Source: Lycocorax pyrrhopterus obiensis (lineage: Eukaryota; Chordata; Aves; Passeriformes; Paradisaeidae). From it: a stretch of DNA of 64,000 nucleotides. The DNA is taken from positions 2,294,001 to 2,358,000 of the forward strand of contig JACSVZ010000037.1 of assembly GCA_014706295.1 (NCBI GenBank), in the 5' to 3' direction. The notes below the pieces were generated by a model, which was not told the origin of the DNA, did not search any database, and saw nothing but the letters and a program-made list of their open reading frames with translations. The position numbers were made by a program, and so were the translations under genes. Below are positions 21,311 to 33,179 of this stretch, piece after piece (positions within the stretch are counted from its first letter, which is position 1; every line of letters starts with the position of its first letter).

Positions 21311-22440
21311 AAGGATCCAGTTTCCTGCAAGCTGATGACATGTGAGACCACAACCCTGAGGCTGATATTAAATTATACATATATACATATATAAATATAC
21401 AGAGAGAAAACCTGTGAAATTACAGACACAGATGTGTTATTGGTGTCATAATTTTTTCCCATTAAACACCGTATTAGCTTTATCCCCTCTCTATACTCGA
21501 AAATCTTCGCGTATAAAAGATGAATGGCAGCTTCTCCAGGGGATCCCTGTGGTTTAACCTCGTTACAGGAGATCAGACACAACACACAAGCTCTGGTGGT
21601 ACAAAGATGGCTGGAAAATGGGATTATTCCTTGGCTCTCCCTTCCAGTGGAGAGCAAGGCAACTTTCCCATCCCTGCTCCAGCAGCCCAAAAGGAGTCGA
21701 GCTCTCAGAGAAGCTTGAGGAGCACATTTGGTAGAGGAAGAACCAAGCAGAGGCTGACTGGCAGCACGGACACTGCTGAAATGCTGACCCACGGTGATCT
21801 GGGGGGGAATGAGCCCCGATTCCCACCTGTTTTCACTGCTGACCCCCAGTTTAAATCACTCCCTGCTCCTCTCACGCAGCCAGACTGAGCTGTTTGACTG
21901 CTGGGGGTGCCAGCTCTGCTGACAGCTCTCTGCTCCTCTGGGTGGCAGGGAGTCCTTTGAATCTGAAAATAAGTAAATTAATCACCACAACAAGCTGAGG
22001 TGGTCAGAAACGGTGTTAGAAAAATAACTCAGCTCTCTGCCCTTTCTGCCAGCCCTGTTTTCTCCCCAAACACAGCCCAGGAAGGAGAATCTCTATTCTC
22101 ACCCACCCCATTTTATAAAACTCCTGCTCTGAGCTCGTGTTCCAGCTCTTACATCTCTACCATCATCCCATGAATTCATAAAAAGGGACTTGAACACCGC
22201 AGAATAATTCCTGCAGCATCTGGGGTGGGTTTTTCAGACCCAAACCTTTGTGGGAATACACATCCCTTTGCCAGGAGGGTGTAGCTGCTGCCTGCTCCTG
22301 GAGAGGAGCCCCAGAAGTGCCCGATTTCCAGTAGAATTCTTTCAGTTTCAGGTTCTCTTCTTGCAGGAGCTGGGTTAGGGGCTCGGAAAGAACCCCCAGA
22401 ATGTTCCCTGTCACTTTCCCACCTCAGAACTCACACAACC
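21311..22440. other. Unassigned non-coding sequence
   Basis: No gene recognised. A short ATACATATAT dinucleotide-like patch lies at 21374-21400. Frames at 21373-21888 have no family signature. Confidence 0.5.
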
Positions 22441-22494
22441 ACCACCTTTCCCACCTTTCCCACCTTTCCCACCTTTCCCACCTTTCCCACCTTC
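22441..22494 (+). repeat. 10-bp tandem repeat (CACCTTTCCC)n
   Basis: Five to six near-perfect copies of CACCTTTCCC. On the minus strand it encodes a Gly-Gly-Lys run (GGKGGKGGK), a repeat artefact. Confidence 0.95.
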
Positions 22495-23013
22495 CCTGTG
22501 CACGGAGCTCAGGCAGCAAGGACAATTCCCAGCCTGAGCAGCTCCGGAGAAGGAAAATTCCTCTCCACTGGAACCACTGGCCACCGAGCAAATCCCCCAA
22601 AACATCTCTCCTTAGAGGGGCAGCAGTTAAGGGAGCCAGGGGAGCGCTTCAAATCCCAGAGGAAAGGCCTGGGTGCACCAGGGAGAGAGAAACCAGCAGT
22701 GAGGAGCAATTGGGCACATGAGGAATTCACAGATTCATTTCCCAGCTCTGTCAAAGCAATGCTGACAATGTTTCGCTATGGGAAGTGGGAATTATTTTAT
22801 GTAAGTGGAAGGAGGCACTGCTGTGTAATTTGGGGTATTCCTGATGATCTAAAACCCCTTCTCCCAGGGATTCAGTGCCAGCCCAGCAGGTTTTCCCAGG
22901 AGTTTTTTGGCTGCTGGGAGATGTTGCAAACCAGGATCAAACCCTTTAGCAAGGATGTCTCACCAGCAGCCAGGCACGGGAGGTAAACCCCACCACTGCA
23001 ATTAACACCTCCA
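22495..23013. other. Unassigned spacer
   Basis: Unique sequence between two tandem arrays. No feature recognised. Confidence 0.5.
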
Positions 23014-23213
23014 GGTAGGAGAGAGAAAGAGAAGTATCAAATCCTTGTTCTCGGGTAGGAGAGATAAAGAGAAATATCAAATCCTTGTTCTCGGGTAGGA
23101 GAGAGAAAGAGAAATATCAAATCCTTGTTCTCAGGTAGGAGAGATAAAGAGAAATATCAAATCCTTGCTCTCAGGTAGGAGAGAGAAAGAGAAATATCAA
23201 ATCCTTGCTCTCT
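23014..23213 (+). repeat. 40-bp tandem repeat, five copies
   Basis: GGTAGGAGAGA recurs at 23014, 23054, 23094, 23134 and 23174, exactly 40 bp apart. Each unit continues with AAAGAGAAATATCAAATCCT and ends in TTGTTCTC or TTGCTCTC. Units differ at only one to three positions, and GAGAGAAAG and GAGATAAAG versions alternate, suggesting recent expansion by two-unit steps. A likely length-polymorphic locus. Confidence 0.95.
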
Positions 23214-23348
23214 CACAGCGCCCTCGCTGCTGTATCCATTGGCATTCCACAAGGAAAAGCCTCCTTCTGCCCCAGCTGCTCAGCAGGCAGGACATCTGCA
23301 GCCCTCGTGAATCCCACACAGAGCATCCCAACTTCCAAAGGAAGACAC

Positions 23349-23372
23349 CAGCAGCAGCAGCAGCAGCAGCAG
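23349..23372 (+). repeat. (CAG)8 trinucleotide repeat
   Basis: Eight uninterrupted CAG units, 137 bp after the 40-bp array. No exon context supports a polyglutamine tract: the open frame across it is short and without domains. Confidence 0.97.
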
Positions 23373-24924
23373 GATAAAGATCTTCATTATTTCTGCCTGA
23401 CGTTTTCATGACAGAATTCATGTAGAACATAAAGAAAGCACAAGGCATGTTTACTGGGGGTTTTATAGTTCCATAAAACATAAATAAACAGCTTTTTAGA
23501 TCAAAGCTGCAGGAATAAGGAAGCGCTGGGGCTTCTGAGGCCTGACCAATTTATCACATCATCTGAAGTTGAAAGGAGCACTCCTGGCACTCCAGTTCTC
23601 CTCTGCAGCAATCCCACCTTAAAGGCACAGTGCCCAACACATGAGTACAGCTGAGGTGCTTTGGCTTTCAGGGTCTCGTGGAGCCTTTTGGGATGAGATT
23701 TGTGAGGTTCTATAAATGAGCTGGTGACAAAGGAGCAAACAGGAGCGCTTTCAGGCAGGCTCAGGGTTGATTTTCTGGGTGTACAGCTCTGCAGCTCATC
23801 CCACACCATCAGGATCAATCAAAAAATCCAGCTTTCCTTGGAGGTGCTGGAAACTGCTGGGGTCAGTCAGCTCTGGATCCAGTCCTGGCATTCCTGAGCT
23901 ATGTGAGTCCCTCTAAATCTCACATGAAATGAGGAGAAATGAGAATTCTCCCTAAACTTTCACCCTCCTCACGGATCCACACCTTCCTGCCCAGCCTTTT
24001 CTCCCTGCTGGGTGCAAACCTGAATGTGCAGACAGGGAAATGCCAGGGGGATCTCCCTGGTTTTACTCACTCTGCTCATCACACACCTGGGAGGATTTGT
24101 TGGATCGTGATCCCATGTGGTGCCATCAACCTCTGGAAACATTTAGGGGCCAATATCCAAACCCAAAGCCTGATGTTGTTTGGTCACCATCCTAAAAAAC
24201 CTTTCCCATGCCAGTTCAAGCAAACAGTCACGTGGAATTCTGGGGCAAACTCAGTGTTTACCTGCACCTATTCCAGGACCTTCCGTGATTTGCTTTTCCA
24301 TTCCTGCCAGAAAATGTCTGGAATATGACTTTTGAGCATTATGGATGCTCCTGCCTGGCTCAGTTTCCTGCTCTGCAGTTTCCATGGGGTTCTTTGCAGG
24401 GCTATAGGCACTTGCAGTTATTTTGGAACTGCATCTCCTAATATGGGGTGGTGGGAACAGCAAATCCCACACGGAACAGTCCATCTTGGGATGTATTTAT
24501 TAATCTGATGCCAGGCCACTCCTAAAAATACTCCTGTGCCCATCAAGGCACCCCTTAAAGAGAAGAAAACCAAAGTAAAATCCCCACACAGGGACCTTCA
24601 CCCTGCTGAGTCCAGGAGCTGCTCCGGCCTCAAGGATTCCCAGGTCACACTGGCTCACATGGACCCATGGAAGAGCATTCCCTGCCTCTGTGGTGACTGT
24701 GCCCAGCACCTGAAGGCCAGGCTGGGCTTTTTCTGCCTCACACATCATCACCCCGGGCCTGAACAAACTGGCAAGGCTGGTGATGATGCGTGAGGCCAAA
24801 CAGAATCCAGCCCGAGCTGCCAGGGATGCCTTGGCTGCGGGTGCTGACAAGGCTGGAAAAAAACTGCAGGCCAGGCTGGGAGAGCTGGATCCTGAGTCCC
24901 TGCAGTCACTCTGAGCTGCAGGAG
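23373..24924. other. Unassigned non-coding sequence
   Basis: About 1.5 kb with no gene or repeat recognised. The 129-codon frame at 23939-24328 has no recognisable domain. Confidence 0.5.
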
Positions 24925-25358
24925 CAGACCTGGGGCAGGACCAGGAGCAGGGAAGGAGCAGAGATGGGACAGGAGCAGGCCCGGGGCAGGAGCAGAGATG
25001 GAGCAGGAGCAGAGATGGAGCAGAACCAGGCCCAGGGCAGGACCGGGCTCAGGGTAGGACCAGAACCAGCACAGGAGCAGAGATGGGGCAGGAACAGAGA
25101 TGGAGGAGGACCAGAGATGAAGCAGGAGTGGAGGTGGAACAGGACCAGACCTGAGGCAGAACCAGAACCAGGGCAGGACCAGAGATGGGGCAAGGCCAGA
25201 GATGGGGCAGGGCCAGAGATGGGGCAGGACCAGAGATGGAACAGGATCAGGCCCAGGGCAGGACCAGAGATGGAACAGGACCAGAACCAGTCCCAGGGCA
25301 GGACCAGGACCAGAACCAGTCCCAGGGCAGAACCAGGCCCAGGGCAGGACCAGCGCTG
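24925..25358 (+). repeat. Purine-rich ~17-bp minisatellite
   Basis: About two dozen degenerate units of the type AGAGATGGGGCAGGACC (17 bp), mixed with CAGAACCAGG and CCCAGGGCAGGACC variants. The most regular run is 25178-25280. The plus strand has few T. The Glu/Gln/Arg/Gly-rich plus frames and the Pro/Leu/Ser/Cys-rich minus frames of 150-230 codons arise from the repeat, since 17 is not a multiple of three and every frame cycles through the same words. Confidence 0.92.
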
Positions 25359-25880
25359 CACAGGAGGTGCTGGGAGCACAGGGGATGCACTGGCCGTGTC
25401 CTGGCAATGTCAGTCACTGGAAGGGGTTTCCTTGCAGCTTTCCTCAGTGTGAGGGGACACGAGGGTCCCTCACCTGCCTGGACACCCCTTTCCCAACCCC
25501 TTTCCCTGCCGTGGTTGTGTCAGGGTGTGTTTGTGCTCTGGGTGTGTTTGAACTCTGTTTTATCAGGGCAAACCCTGCCCTGCTCGGTGCTGAGCAGGTT
25601 CTCCACGGAGCCCGGCTGTGGGAATGCACAAGGACACGGAGCAGACAGTGCCTGGCACAGTGCAGGAGGAGGAGAAGGCTTCCACCCTCTCCTCAGTGCT
25701 CCTGAGCCGGGCCACGCTGCTGGAGCAGCGTCCGTGCAAGGAGGGACCTTCCCCTGCCATCCGCAGTGCCATAGACACACCAGGTTGTCCCCGAGCACTC
25801 CAGAGTGGGTAATTTTATCCCAAATGTGCCTGTCTAAAAATATCTCACTTCTGTGTTTTTTGACCAGATGCCCAGGACCA
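25359..25880. other. Unassigned sequence right of the minisatellite
   Basis: Unique GC-rich sequence with open frames on both strands but no recognisable domain, start context or splice pattern. Confidence 0.45.
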
Positions 25881-26330
25881 TGAAAATTTTTCCGTAGGAA
25901 AAAAAGCTGAAAAAAACCCTTAAACCCATAACATCTTGGAATGATTCGACTACTTTCTTCTCAGGACATTCTCTCCTTTTTTTTATACCATGATGGGGTT
26001 TCTCCTGAATTTAAAACATCAATTTGGCCTAACATGAGGAGAGCGTTCGTTCTTCCAAACCATAAAGATCAGAGACTATAAACTGTTGTTCCTTAAATGT
26101 TTCATGGCAAAAGGCATTCGAAGCGTAACATTAACACCGAGTTTTTCTGTAAAACAATCTGGGAAGTGTAATCTCTGTAAGAGGTTTTTTATGCACCGTG
26201 GCTAATTGTTCCTGACAGTATGATTTTACATCAGGCACTTTTTGTAAATTCAACACCATCCGAACTTTATGGCAGGTAATATTCCTTACAGCTCCTCAAA
26301 TCCTGCCCATGGCTAAATTACCGGTGCAGA
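25881..26330. promoter_or_regulatory. Candidate conserved non-coding element (strong)
   Basis: About 450 bp of unique AT-rich sequence with well-spaced motifs: GAATGATTCGACTAC near 25940, AAGATCAGAGACTATAAACT near 26064, GGCATTCGAAGCGTAAC near 26112, GTGGCTAATTGTTCCTGA near 26198, TGATTTTACATCAGGC near 26221. There is no coding frame and no transposon match. Good enhancer-like texture; conservation unverified. Confidence 0.4.
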
Positions 26331-26752
26331 GTGATGTTTGGGGGCTTTTTTTTGTGGGTTTTTTTTTTTATTATTATTTTTAGCTGCAAAATGTTGGGAG
26401 CAAATTCTCTCTTGTCTCTCAGTTGTGGCGCTGGGAACAACTTTATGGAATTCTTCCACTCCTCCACGTGGAGTCAGAAGGGGTTTTCACACCTTTTGCA
26501 CACATCAAAGTGCACCGCAGTGGGCCAAGGGCTCGTGCCTGGGGGCACAGCAGGCTTGTGGTCAGCTCTGAATGGAAGAGGATGGAGATGTCCCCAGCCT
26601 GGGAGGCTGAACCTTAAAATCCTTAAAATTCAGATTCTGAGCCTGTCTGAAATGGCCACGTTTGAAATGTCAGGGTTTTACAGAGCCTGGCTCAGGGTTA
26701 GCTCACCTGGCGTTCACCTGAGGGTGCCAGAGGGAGCCAGGTGGTGGCATCC
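26331..26752. other. Unassigned spacer
   Basis: It starts with a T-rich run (26344-26383), then unique GC-richer sequence. No gene recognised. Confidence 0.5.
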
Positions 26753-26885
26753 CATAGAATCATGGAATGTTTTGGGTCACAAAGGACCTCAGGGACCAAC
26801 TCAATCCAGCCCCTGCCATGGGTAGAGACCTTCCACTAGCCCAGGTTGCTCCAAGCCTTGCCCAGCGTGGATTTGGACACTCCTG
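26753..26885 (-). mobile_element. CR1 LINE 3'-end fragment
   Basis: Minus-strand CR1: CATAGAATCATGGAATG, GGGTCACAAAGGACCTC, CCAGCCCCTGCCATGG, CTTCCACTAGCCCAGGTTGC. The head-on CATAGAATCATGGAATG is the reverse complement of the CR1 terminal repeats. It is truncated after ~130 bp and non-coding. Confidence 0.88.
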
Positions 26886-29559
26886 ATGCCTCTCAAAGCA
26901 GCGCTGTGCCATTCCCAAGAGTTTCTCCTCTCATCCACACCTTCGGATGAGACTTCCACGTTGACCAGGCCTGTGGTCCAGCCTCCTTTGCCGGGCTGAC
27001 TGACCTGTGCACGAGGCTGATTCATGTGCACACACACATGAAAAAACTCCTTTTGACCAACTCATTCTACCTTATAAAATAAGGGTTATAAAAACTTTAT
27101 GGAGCCTGTTCCTCCGAGGGGCTCATTCCAGAGCGCACTACGCAAAACCCGGCTCTTTTATGGCATGGCAGAAAAGGGGCTCAGTCTGTGCCCTCACAGG
27201 ATCCAGGGACGGGATTGGGCTTCCAAATGGACCACACAGCCTTGCCCGGGTTGCTGCGAGGGCAGCAAATGAATTTGTGCCTGGGGTTAACTGACAAGTG
27301 AGGAAACACTGGTTCTTTCTGCTGGAAATTCCCCCTCGCCCCACCCATGAGCAGCTCCACCAGAAAGGTCAAAAATGAGGTGATGGGATCGAGTGTGGGC
27401 CTTCAACAAGCACCACAGAGGCACAGAAACTGCAGAAAAACCAACCTGGAGCTGCCTTTGCCGGGGACAAAGGTCCTCCCTGAGGTGGCTTCACCCAGCT
27501 CGGGTCACTCAGAGGAGGGAAGGAAGCTCCCGAGGATTGTTAGGAGCTCCAGAGGATTGTTAGGAGCACGTGGACTGATCTCCTCCTGAAAAAGGGGAAT
27601 TTGACTCCTGGTAGTTCCTGTACCTGAGCACAGCAAGGGCAATAATTGATGCCCAGAGTGTGACATTTATGAAAATTAGAGAGTAAATCAGGATCAATGC
27701 TGTGAACATGCAAAGCCTTTTATGTGGGGGCCCAGACCAAATCAAAACAGTTCTCACTCCACCCACCCCCTAAACACTTCAACTGGGGTTCCATCTCCTG
27801 CCCTACTCTTTGTTCTCCCTGAAACTCCCCCACCTCCTGCCCTTTGAGCCTTTCCAAGGATGACCTTGACCTGCTGGAGGGACCCTGCTGCCCTCCCTGC
27901 TTTCAAGTTTTTGCCTCAGCCATTGGACTCCACCCCTGGTTTGCAGATCTAACAAAGAGCTGTTGCTGCAGGTGTAGCTGCTTCCAAAACGCCACTGACT
28001 GATTCTGAAATCATTTCTTTAATTAAATTTCCTTTCATTTACAGTATTACCTGCACAGTGTAACAGAGACCCGCTACTGGCTCGTGTCTTGGGGTTATTC
28101 TGGGATAACTGAGGCATTTCTTTTCTGAAGAGAACAAATTTGGGCCCTGTCCTACAGGCAAAGCAGCAGCAAAGCTCTCCTGGCACAGGATTTAATCTCA
28201 CCTCTTTTCACGGGGCTGCAGCTCACGCTTGGCTTTGCTGAGGAAGGCTGCAGCAGGCACTGGGGGAAGAATTTCTGCCTCTGAACTGTGACAGAAATAA
28301 AAGAACACCGGCATCTTCTCCAGGGTCACCTGGCTGTGCTCTCTACAAAGATTAAACAACCTTATGGAAAATCCTTCAGAATAACAGGGACACAGAGTCC
28401 CAAAGCTGCTGAATTCTGGGGCTCTTCTGGTGATTTTCACTCGGTGTTTATTTTTTTAACTGAAAGTTGATGCAAACCTGCTGTAGGACCCTCCCTGTCT
28501 GACCACAGCCCATCCCCTCAGAGCTGCCAGCCCACGGGTGACGCTCCCTCCTGCCCCATCTCCTGAGTAACCAGACTGGAAATGTTTAAAACTTTCCTCT
28601 GCTGGGTTCCTAAAGGACTCCCAACAGCAGCATCCTCAGCGTCCTGTGGCACCAGGATCCTAAATAAGACAACAAAGACCACTCACAACAATATTCCAGA
28701 GACCCTCTTGCTTTACTCCCCTCATTCCTGATCTAAACTCTCAATTTAGGTGACCCGGACCAGTTCACCCCCAGATTTATTCCACGTGTTCAGCAAATCA
28801 GTTTCCTCGGTGCAAGGCTGAATTATTCATTATACTTTTTTTTTCCCTAGGATGCAGAAGTTACTAAAAGGTTCCTTTCTTGTATAAAGCATTTTCGTGT
28901 TTGAGTATTAATTTTTAAAATCTCCTGCAGTTGTTAAAATCTCTTTGCAGTTGTTTGCTTTAGCCCTTTCCAAATTTGTCATTAAGGCCTGCGAGTGTGC
29001 ACGCACAGGCACACGCAGAGATAAACTAACACAAGCAGATGTTCTCAAATTTAATGCTGGTTTTTTAATTTTACTCTGGCTCCTCAGGCATTTGTGTCAG
29101 CCTTGGGTTTGGGTCAGCAACACAACTCAGAGTGTGCTGAGCTGAAGGTGGACGGGAGAGCTCTGTAATTTAAGTGCTGGACAAACGTTCAGTGGAGGAA
29201 AAAGTCCTTTACGAGCGCCACGGTCCATCCCTCAACATCAGCTGAACACATCCATCCATCTCACCAGGGCAGCACCTCCAGCACCTCAATTCTGAAGGAG
29301 ATAACCCCATTTTTGGTGGTGCAATAACGAAACCCATCAAGTAGAACATTGTGTGCAGTGCTAAGCCCATCCTGATCTCGTGGTCAGGCAGCACACAAAC
29401 CTGCAGCTCCTATCTGCTCCTTCTGCTTTGTGTGCCCACTTCTGCTGGGAAATGGAGTGTTTTAAAAGCTTCAGCAGCTCCATGAGGTCACTGTAGCTAC
29501 AGAAAGCTGTAAAAACTGCCTGGGTTGATGGCTCAAGCAGCCACAGGTCTTTTTCATTA
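26886..29559. other. Unassigned non-coding sequence
   Basis: About 2.7 kb without a recognised gene. A 22-bp duplication around GAGGATTGTTAGGAGC lies at 27532-27570. A minus-strand 68-codon frame at 27560-27766 has a hydrophobic stretch but starts with GTG and matches no family I know. The patch at 28800-28960 is AT-rich (GAATTATTCATTATAC). Confidence 0.45.
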
Positions 29560-29715
29560 GAGAACAGATATAACTCTATGAAATTATTATAATAATAACA
29601 TCATTTATTTCAACAGGACTGAAGCAAAAAAGCTTTATGATAGTGTTTTATATGCAACATGTGCACCATAAATATTTCCATAAAAACGTGCATTAAAATA
29701 TAAAGTTGGCAGAGA
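29560..29715. promoter_or_regulatory. Candidate conserved non-coding element
   Basis: AT-rich unique block: TGAAATTATTATAATAATAA near 29579, ATCATTTATTTCAAC near 29601, TTTTATATGCAACATGTGC near 29646, CATAAATATTTCC near 29667. The density of ATTA and TATGCAA words and the lack of simple periodicity fit an enhancer. Confidence 0.33.
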
Positions 29716-29953
29716 GAAATCAAAAGTCAGGAGGAAAAAAAGAAAAAAAAGAATCCAGTTAAAGCAGCATTAAACCATAAGGCAGGGAGCTGGGAGCCCC
29801 TGCCAGTCAGGGCAACAGGCTGCTCTTTCTCTGGTTTCAGCTACTTCCCAGCACAAAGGAAAGAGCCAAGTGGCCCTGGAGAAAGTCCCTGATAAACTCA
29901 CACTCACTTCCCCAGCCTGTCACTCCTCCCTACTGGGAAGGTCAGCACGGGCA

Positions 29954-30082
29954 TCCCAGAATCCCAGATTGGTTTGGGTTGGAAGGGGCCTTAAAGATCA
30001 TCCTGTTCCGAGCCACCTTCCACTGTCCCAGGCTGCTCCATGCCCAGTCCAACCTGGCCTGGGACAATTCCAGGGATGGGAA
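29954..30082 (-). mobile_element. CR1 LINE 3'-end fragment
   Basis: Minus-strand CR1 with CCCAGAATCCCAGATTGG, TTTGGGTTGGAAGGGGCC, TTAAAGATCATCCTG and CAGTCCAACCTGGCCTGGGA. Same subfamily type as 52108-52174 and 26753-26885. Truncated and non-coding. Confidence 0.88.
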
Positions 30083-30369
30083 GCCTCGGGCAGGAGGTGA
30101 GGCTGAAGTTGAACTCAGACCTCACAGAGCCCCAGGAGACCCTCCAGGGCTGCCCTTTGCACTCACCTGACTCAGGACTCTGCAGCTGGGCTCGGGTCTC
30201 TGTTCCTCACACAGGACCTCTGGTGATTCCCGTTCTCTCTGGGGGAAATACTCTGATTTTATGGTCCTGAGCAGGCACAGAGCCTGGCACTGCACCAGGG
30301 CTCTCTCCAGCTCTCCTTCCTTCTCTTCAAACACCACTTTAAGGGGTCACAGTTACCGGCTTCAGATTT

Positions 30370-30455
30370 AGAATCACAGAACATCCTGAGCTGGAAGGGA
30401 CCCCCAGGGTCATCGATCCAGCTCCTGGCCCTGCACAGACACCCCATGTCCTGCC
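30370..30455 (-). mobile_element. CR1 LINE 3'-end fragment
   Basis: Minus-strand CR1 of the GC-rich type: GAATCACAGAACATCCTGAG, CTGGAAGGGACCCCCAGG, CCAGCTCCTGGCCCTGCACA. The next element (30548) repeats the same part of CR1 in the same orientation, so the two are separate insertions or a local duplication. Confidence 0.85.
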
Positions 30456-30547
30456 CTGTGCTGTCCTTCCGTGTCACCCCCTGGGACACACACGCTGAGG
30501 CAGCTCCTGCAGTAGGTGGGGATGCAGAAAAATCTGAATTAAAGCAT

Positions 30548-30885
30548 AGAATCACAGAGTCAGGAAATGCTGAGCTGGGAGGGACCCACAAGGATCACCC
30601 AGTGCAGCTCCTGGCCCTGCACAGACACCCCAACAACCCCACCCTGGGCATCCCTGACAGCTCCTGGAGCTCTGGCAGCCTCAGGGCTGTGCCCATTCCC
30701 TGGGGAGCCTGGGCAGTGCCCCAGCACCCTCTGAGGGAAGAACCTTCCCCAAAATCCAACCCAAACCTCCCCTGGCTCAGCTCCAGCATTCCCTGGGTCC
30801 TGTCCCTGCCACAGAGATCGGAGCTGCCCCTCAGGAGGAGCTGCAGCCCCTGAGGTCTCCCCTCGGGCTCCTCCTGCATCACCAA
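30548..30885 (-). mobile_element. CR1 LINE fragment, 5'-truncated
   Basis: The longest minus-strand copy of the GC-rich CR1 type here, ~335 bp. It runs GAATCACAGAGTCAGG, GAGCTGGGAGGGACCCACAA, CCCAACAACCCCACCCTGG, CCATTCCCTGGGGAGCCTGG, AACCTCCCCTGGCTCAGC and ends near CCTCGGGCTCCTCCTGCAT. The minus strand decodes to degenerate ORF2 C-terminal sequence (QGRFGLDFGEGSS). No functional ORF. Confidence 0.9.
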
Positions 30886-33179
30886 ACTCCTAAATGCAAA
30901 CAACACAGATAAATCCAACCAAGGGATGGAAAGCAGCCACAGATTTTCTGAACAAGCCCAGGAGCTCTCAGGTGCCACCCCAGCCCCAGCTCCCGGCCCT
31001 GCTGCCAGCCCCAGGCACTGTTTACACCACGAGCACCCACACAACAAAATTCTGCTTCCCAGGCCAATTCTGCTGTAATCCATCATCCCCCAGCAGACTT
31101 GTCAGATTGGTTTGTCTACAAATATGTTCACACTTGGAAATATCTCCCTTCTGTGAGCAGCAAGCCATTAAACATGCATTTCTCTGGTTTTCCCATCTTG
31201 CTCTCTGTACATAAAATCAGTTCTCTGCTTTTGTCCCCAGTAAATGCCTATTCCACATTTTTGCATGTTTTAAATATTCACGCATACGAAAGAAGCTGTA
31301 AAAACATGGCATGGCTTATTTATTATTTAGTGCACACACTTTTTGCTGCAGAATACCAAAATAAAAAGACATTCTACTCGATTTTTTTTTTTTGCCATTT
31401 CCTTTGTATTTCCTTTCCATTACTCCGCTCGTTAAAGTTTAAAATCGACTTTGTTTCCTGACAGTGGGAATTTACGTGGCTCTGAGGCAGGGAATACATC
31501 TGTACCTGCTGGCAGGGGTGGGGGGAGATGCTCAGGGAGCTTTTGGTTCATCACCTCAGAGTCCAGAGGGTAGCAGGGAAGCTCAAGTCACGGCTGCTGG
31601 AAGTGGAGAATTCACCCCATCCCTCAGGACACAATCCCAGCTTTAAACTCTCTCCATCCTCAGACACCTGCACTCCAGTTTCTTTTATTTTTGCAACTGC
31701 TTTGAGCTCCACAAACCCCTCATTCCCACCAGGAATCACTTGTGCAGAATATCCTTGCGTGGCTCTGCCTGGCTCTGCCATCAGGGAGTGGATGCAGCTT
31801 TTCCAAGTGTCTCAAACAATTCTTTCCCTGGAAAGGGCTGGATCTTGTCGCAGGTGCCATTAAAACTCCTTTTTTAGGGAGTTTTAAAGATTCCTCGCTC
31901 CTGGATCAGGTGCCTGTTCCCAGGGCCAGGCTTCAGCACTGCACTGAGATGTGGAGAAGGGCAGACAGGCAGTACAGCAAGTTTTTAGCATATTTCTGTT
32001 CTGTTTTATAACACAGAAGTTCAACAGCACAGTTGTAAAACCCCTTAAGCGTGCTACACAAGCACCACATTATTGTGGATGGTGGGATGAAATCTCGTCC
32101 TGCCAGGGAGCTGCTCTGGGGAACTTAAAATACACTTTATGTTCTTTTATTCTGGGGTTTTCCACCATTTCTTCCAAAGATTTTGAGTGTCCTTTCTAAT
32201 TCTGGCTTTGAGGTGGGCACACATCCCTCTGGAACTGTAAATATTAAATCCTTGCCCCCTCTCCCAGAAAGAAGGGAATGAATTTTCCTCACCTTCCTGC
32301 TACTGATTCCTGATTTCCTGCAAGGGAACACCATCATGTCAGGCAGTTCGGATGGACTGACAGCAGAGAACTCACTGGGTTCCCCAAGCTGGAAGAGGAC
32401 GTGACCAACTCCACTGATTTCAAGGAATGCCATTAGGAAATCCAGGGAGCTGGGCCTGAAACGAGGGAGAGTTTTCCTCGTGGCCACATCCCGTGTGCAG
32501 AGAACAACTGGAGTTTTCTGGGGGATATTCCTCACTCCTGGTTTTTTAATTTTCTGGAGAGTTCAGGACCCTCACACTGCTGTCCCCAAACTGTGGGGAC
32601 AGAATCCTGCCCAGCATTAATTATTAGTTGTAATCACGTCACTGATTACCCAGAGACAGTGTAATTACATCTTCATTTATGCACTGGGGTGTTTAGAAGG
32701 TGGGATGGCAGGGATTCTGGGCACTGTTGCTGCCAGACACCCCCCAGGCTCCTCCAGCTCCCACCCATGGGATGGAAAGAGACCCTTCTCTCAACACCCT
32801 TGTAACTCAGGGGTTACACTGAGGCTACTACAGATCAGAGCAGGAGTAAGTGACCATCCCTGAGGCTGGCAGCTGCCCTCAGCCCTTGTTTATCAGGTCA
32901 GCAGCACACACAGCCCCTGCTGCCCGCTCTGGGATGCTGAATTTAGGGATTTGAGGCAGGGCTTGTCCCTAATTATGGCTCTGTGGTGGTCAAGGCGGTG
33001 CAAAAACCATCCCAAAAAAAATGCTGAACTATTGTTGTGTGTGTGTGAGTGTGCTTGGAGCACCGAATGCCCTAAAAGATCACGTAATCCTGGAAGACAG
33101 AAGGAACAGAACAACACCACAGGATTCTGGAACATTTCAGTGTCCTGTTGACTCACGAGATTGGAGCAGACAGGTACAG
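30886..33179. other. Unassigned non-coding sequence
   Basis: About 2.3 kb without gene. Small hairpins occur at 31860-31886 (9-bp arms) and 32580-32602 (CTGTCCCCA/TGGGGACAG). A GT-rich patch lies near 33035-33052. A T run lies at 31382-31393. Confidence 0.5.

Noticed and set aside
23014..23213. 40-bp regular array as a CRISPR array
   Set aside because: The whole 40-bp unit repeats with no variable spacers, and the genome is avian.
23349..23372. CAG repeat as a polyglutamine exon
   Set aside because: No surrounding exon or conserved protein sequence; short frames only.
24748..25883. 219-232 codon frames on both strands
   Set aside because: Minisatellite artefacts with no domain, start context or splice structure.
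27560..27766. 68-codon minus-strand frame with a hydrophobic segment and a possible CAG/GTACAG splice donor
   Set aside because: Starts with GTG, matches no family I recognise, and no neighbouring exon is visible. A protein search against bird transmembrane proteins would settle it.
32580..32602. 9-bp hairpin CTGTCCCCA/TGGGGACAG
   Set aside because: Small perfect hairpins of this size are expected by chance in 64 kb; a similar one lies at 31860-31886.
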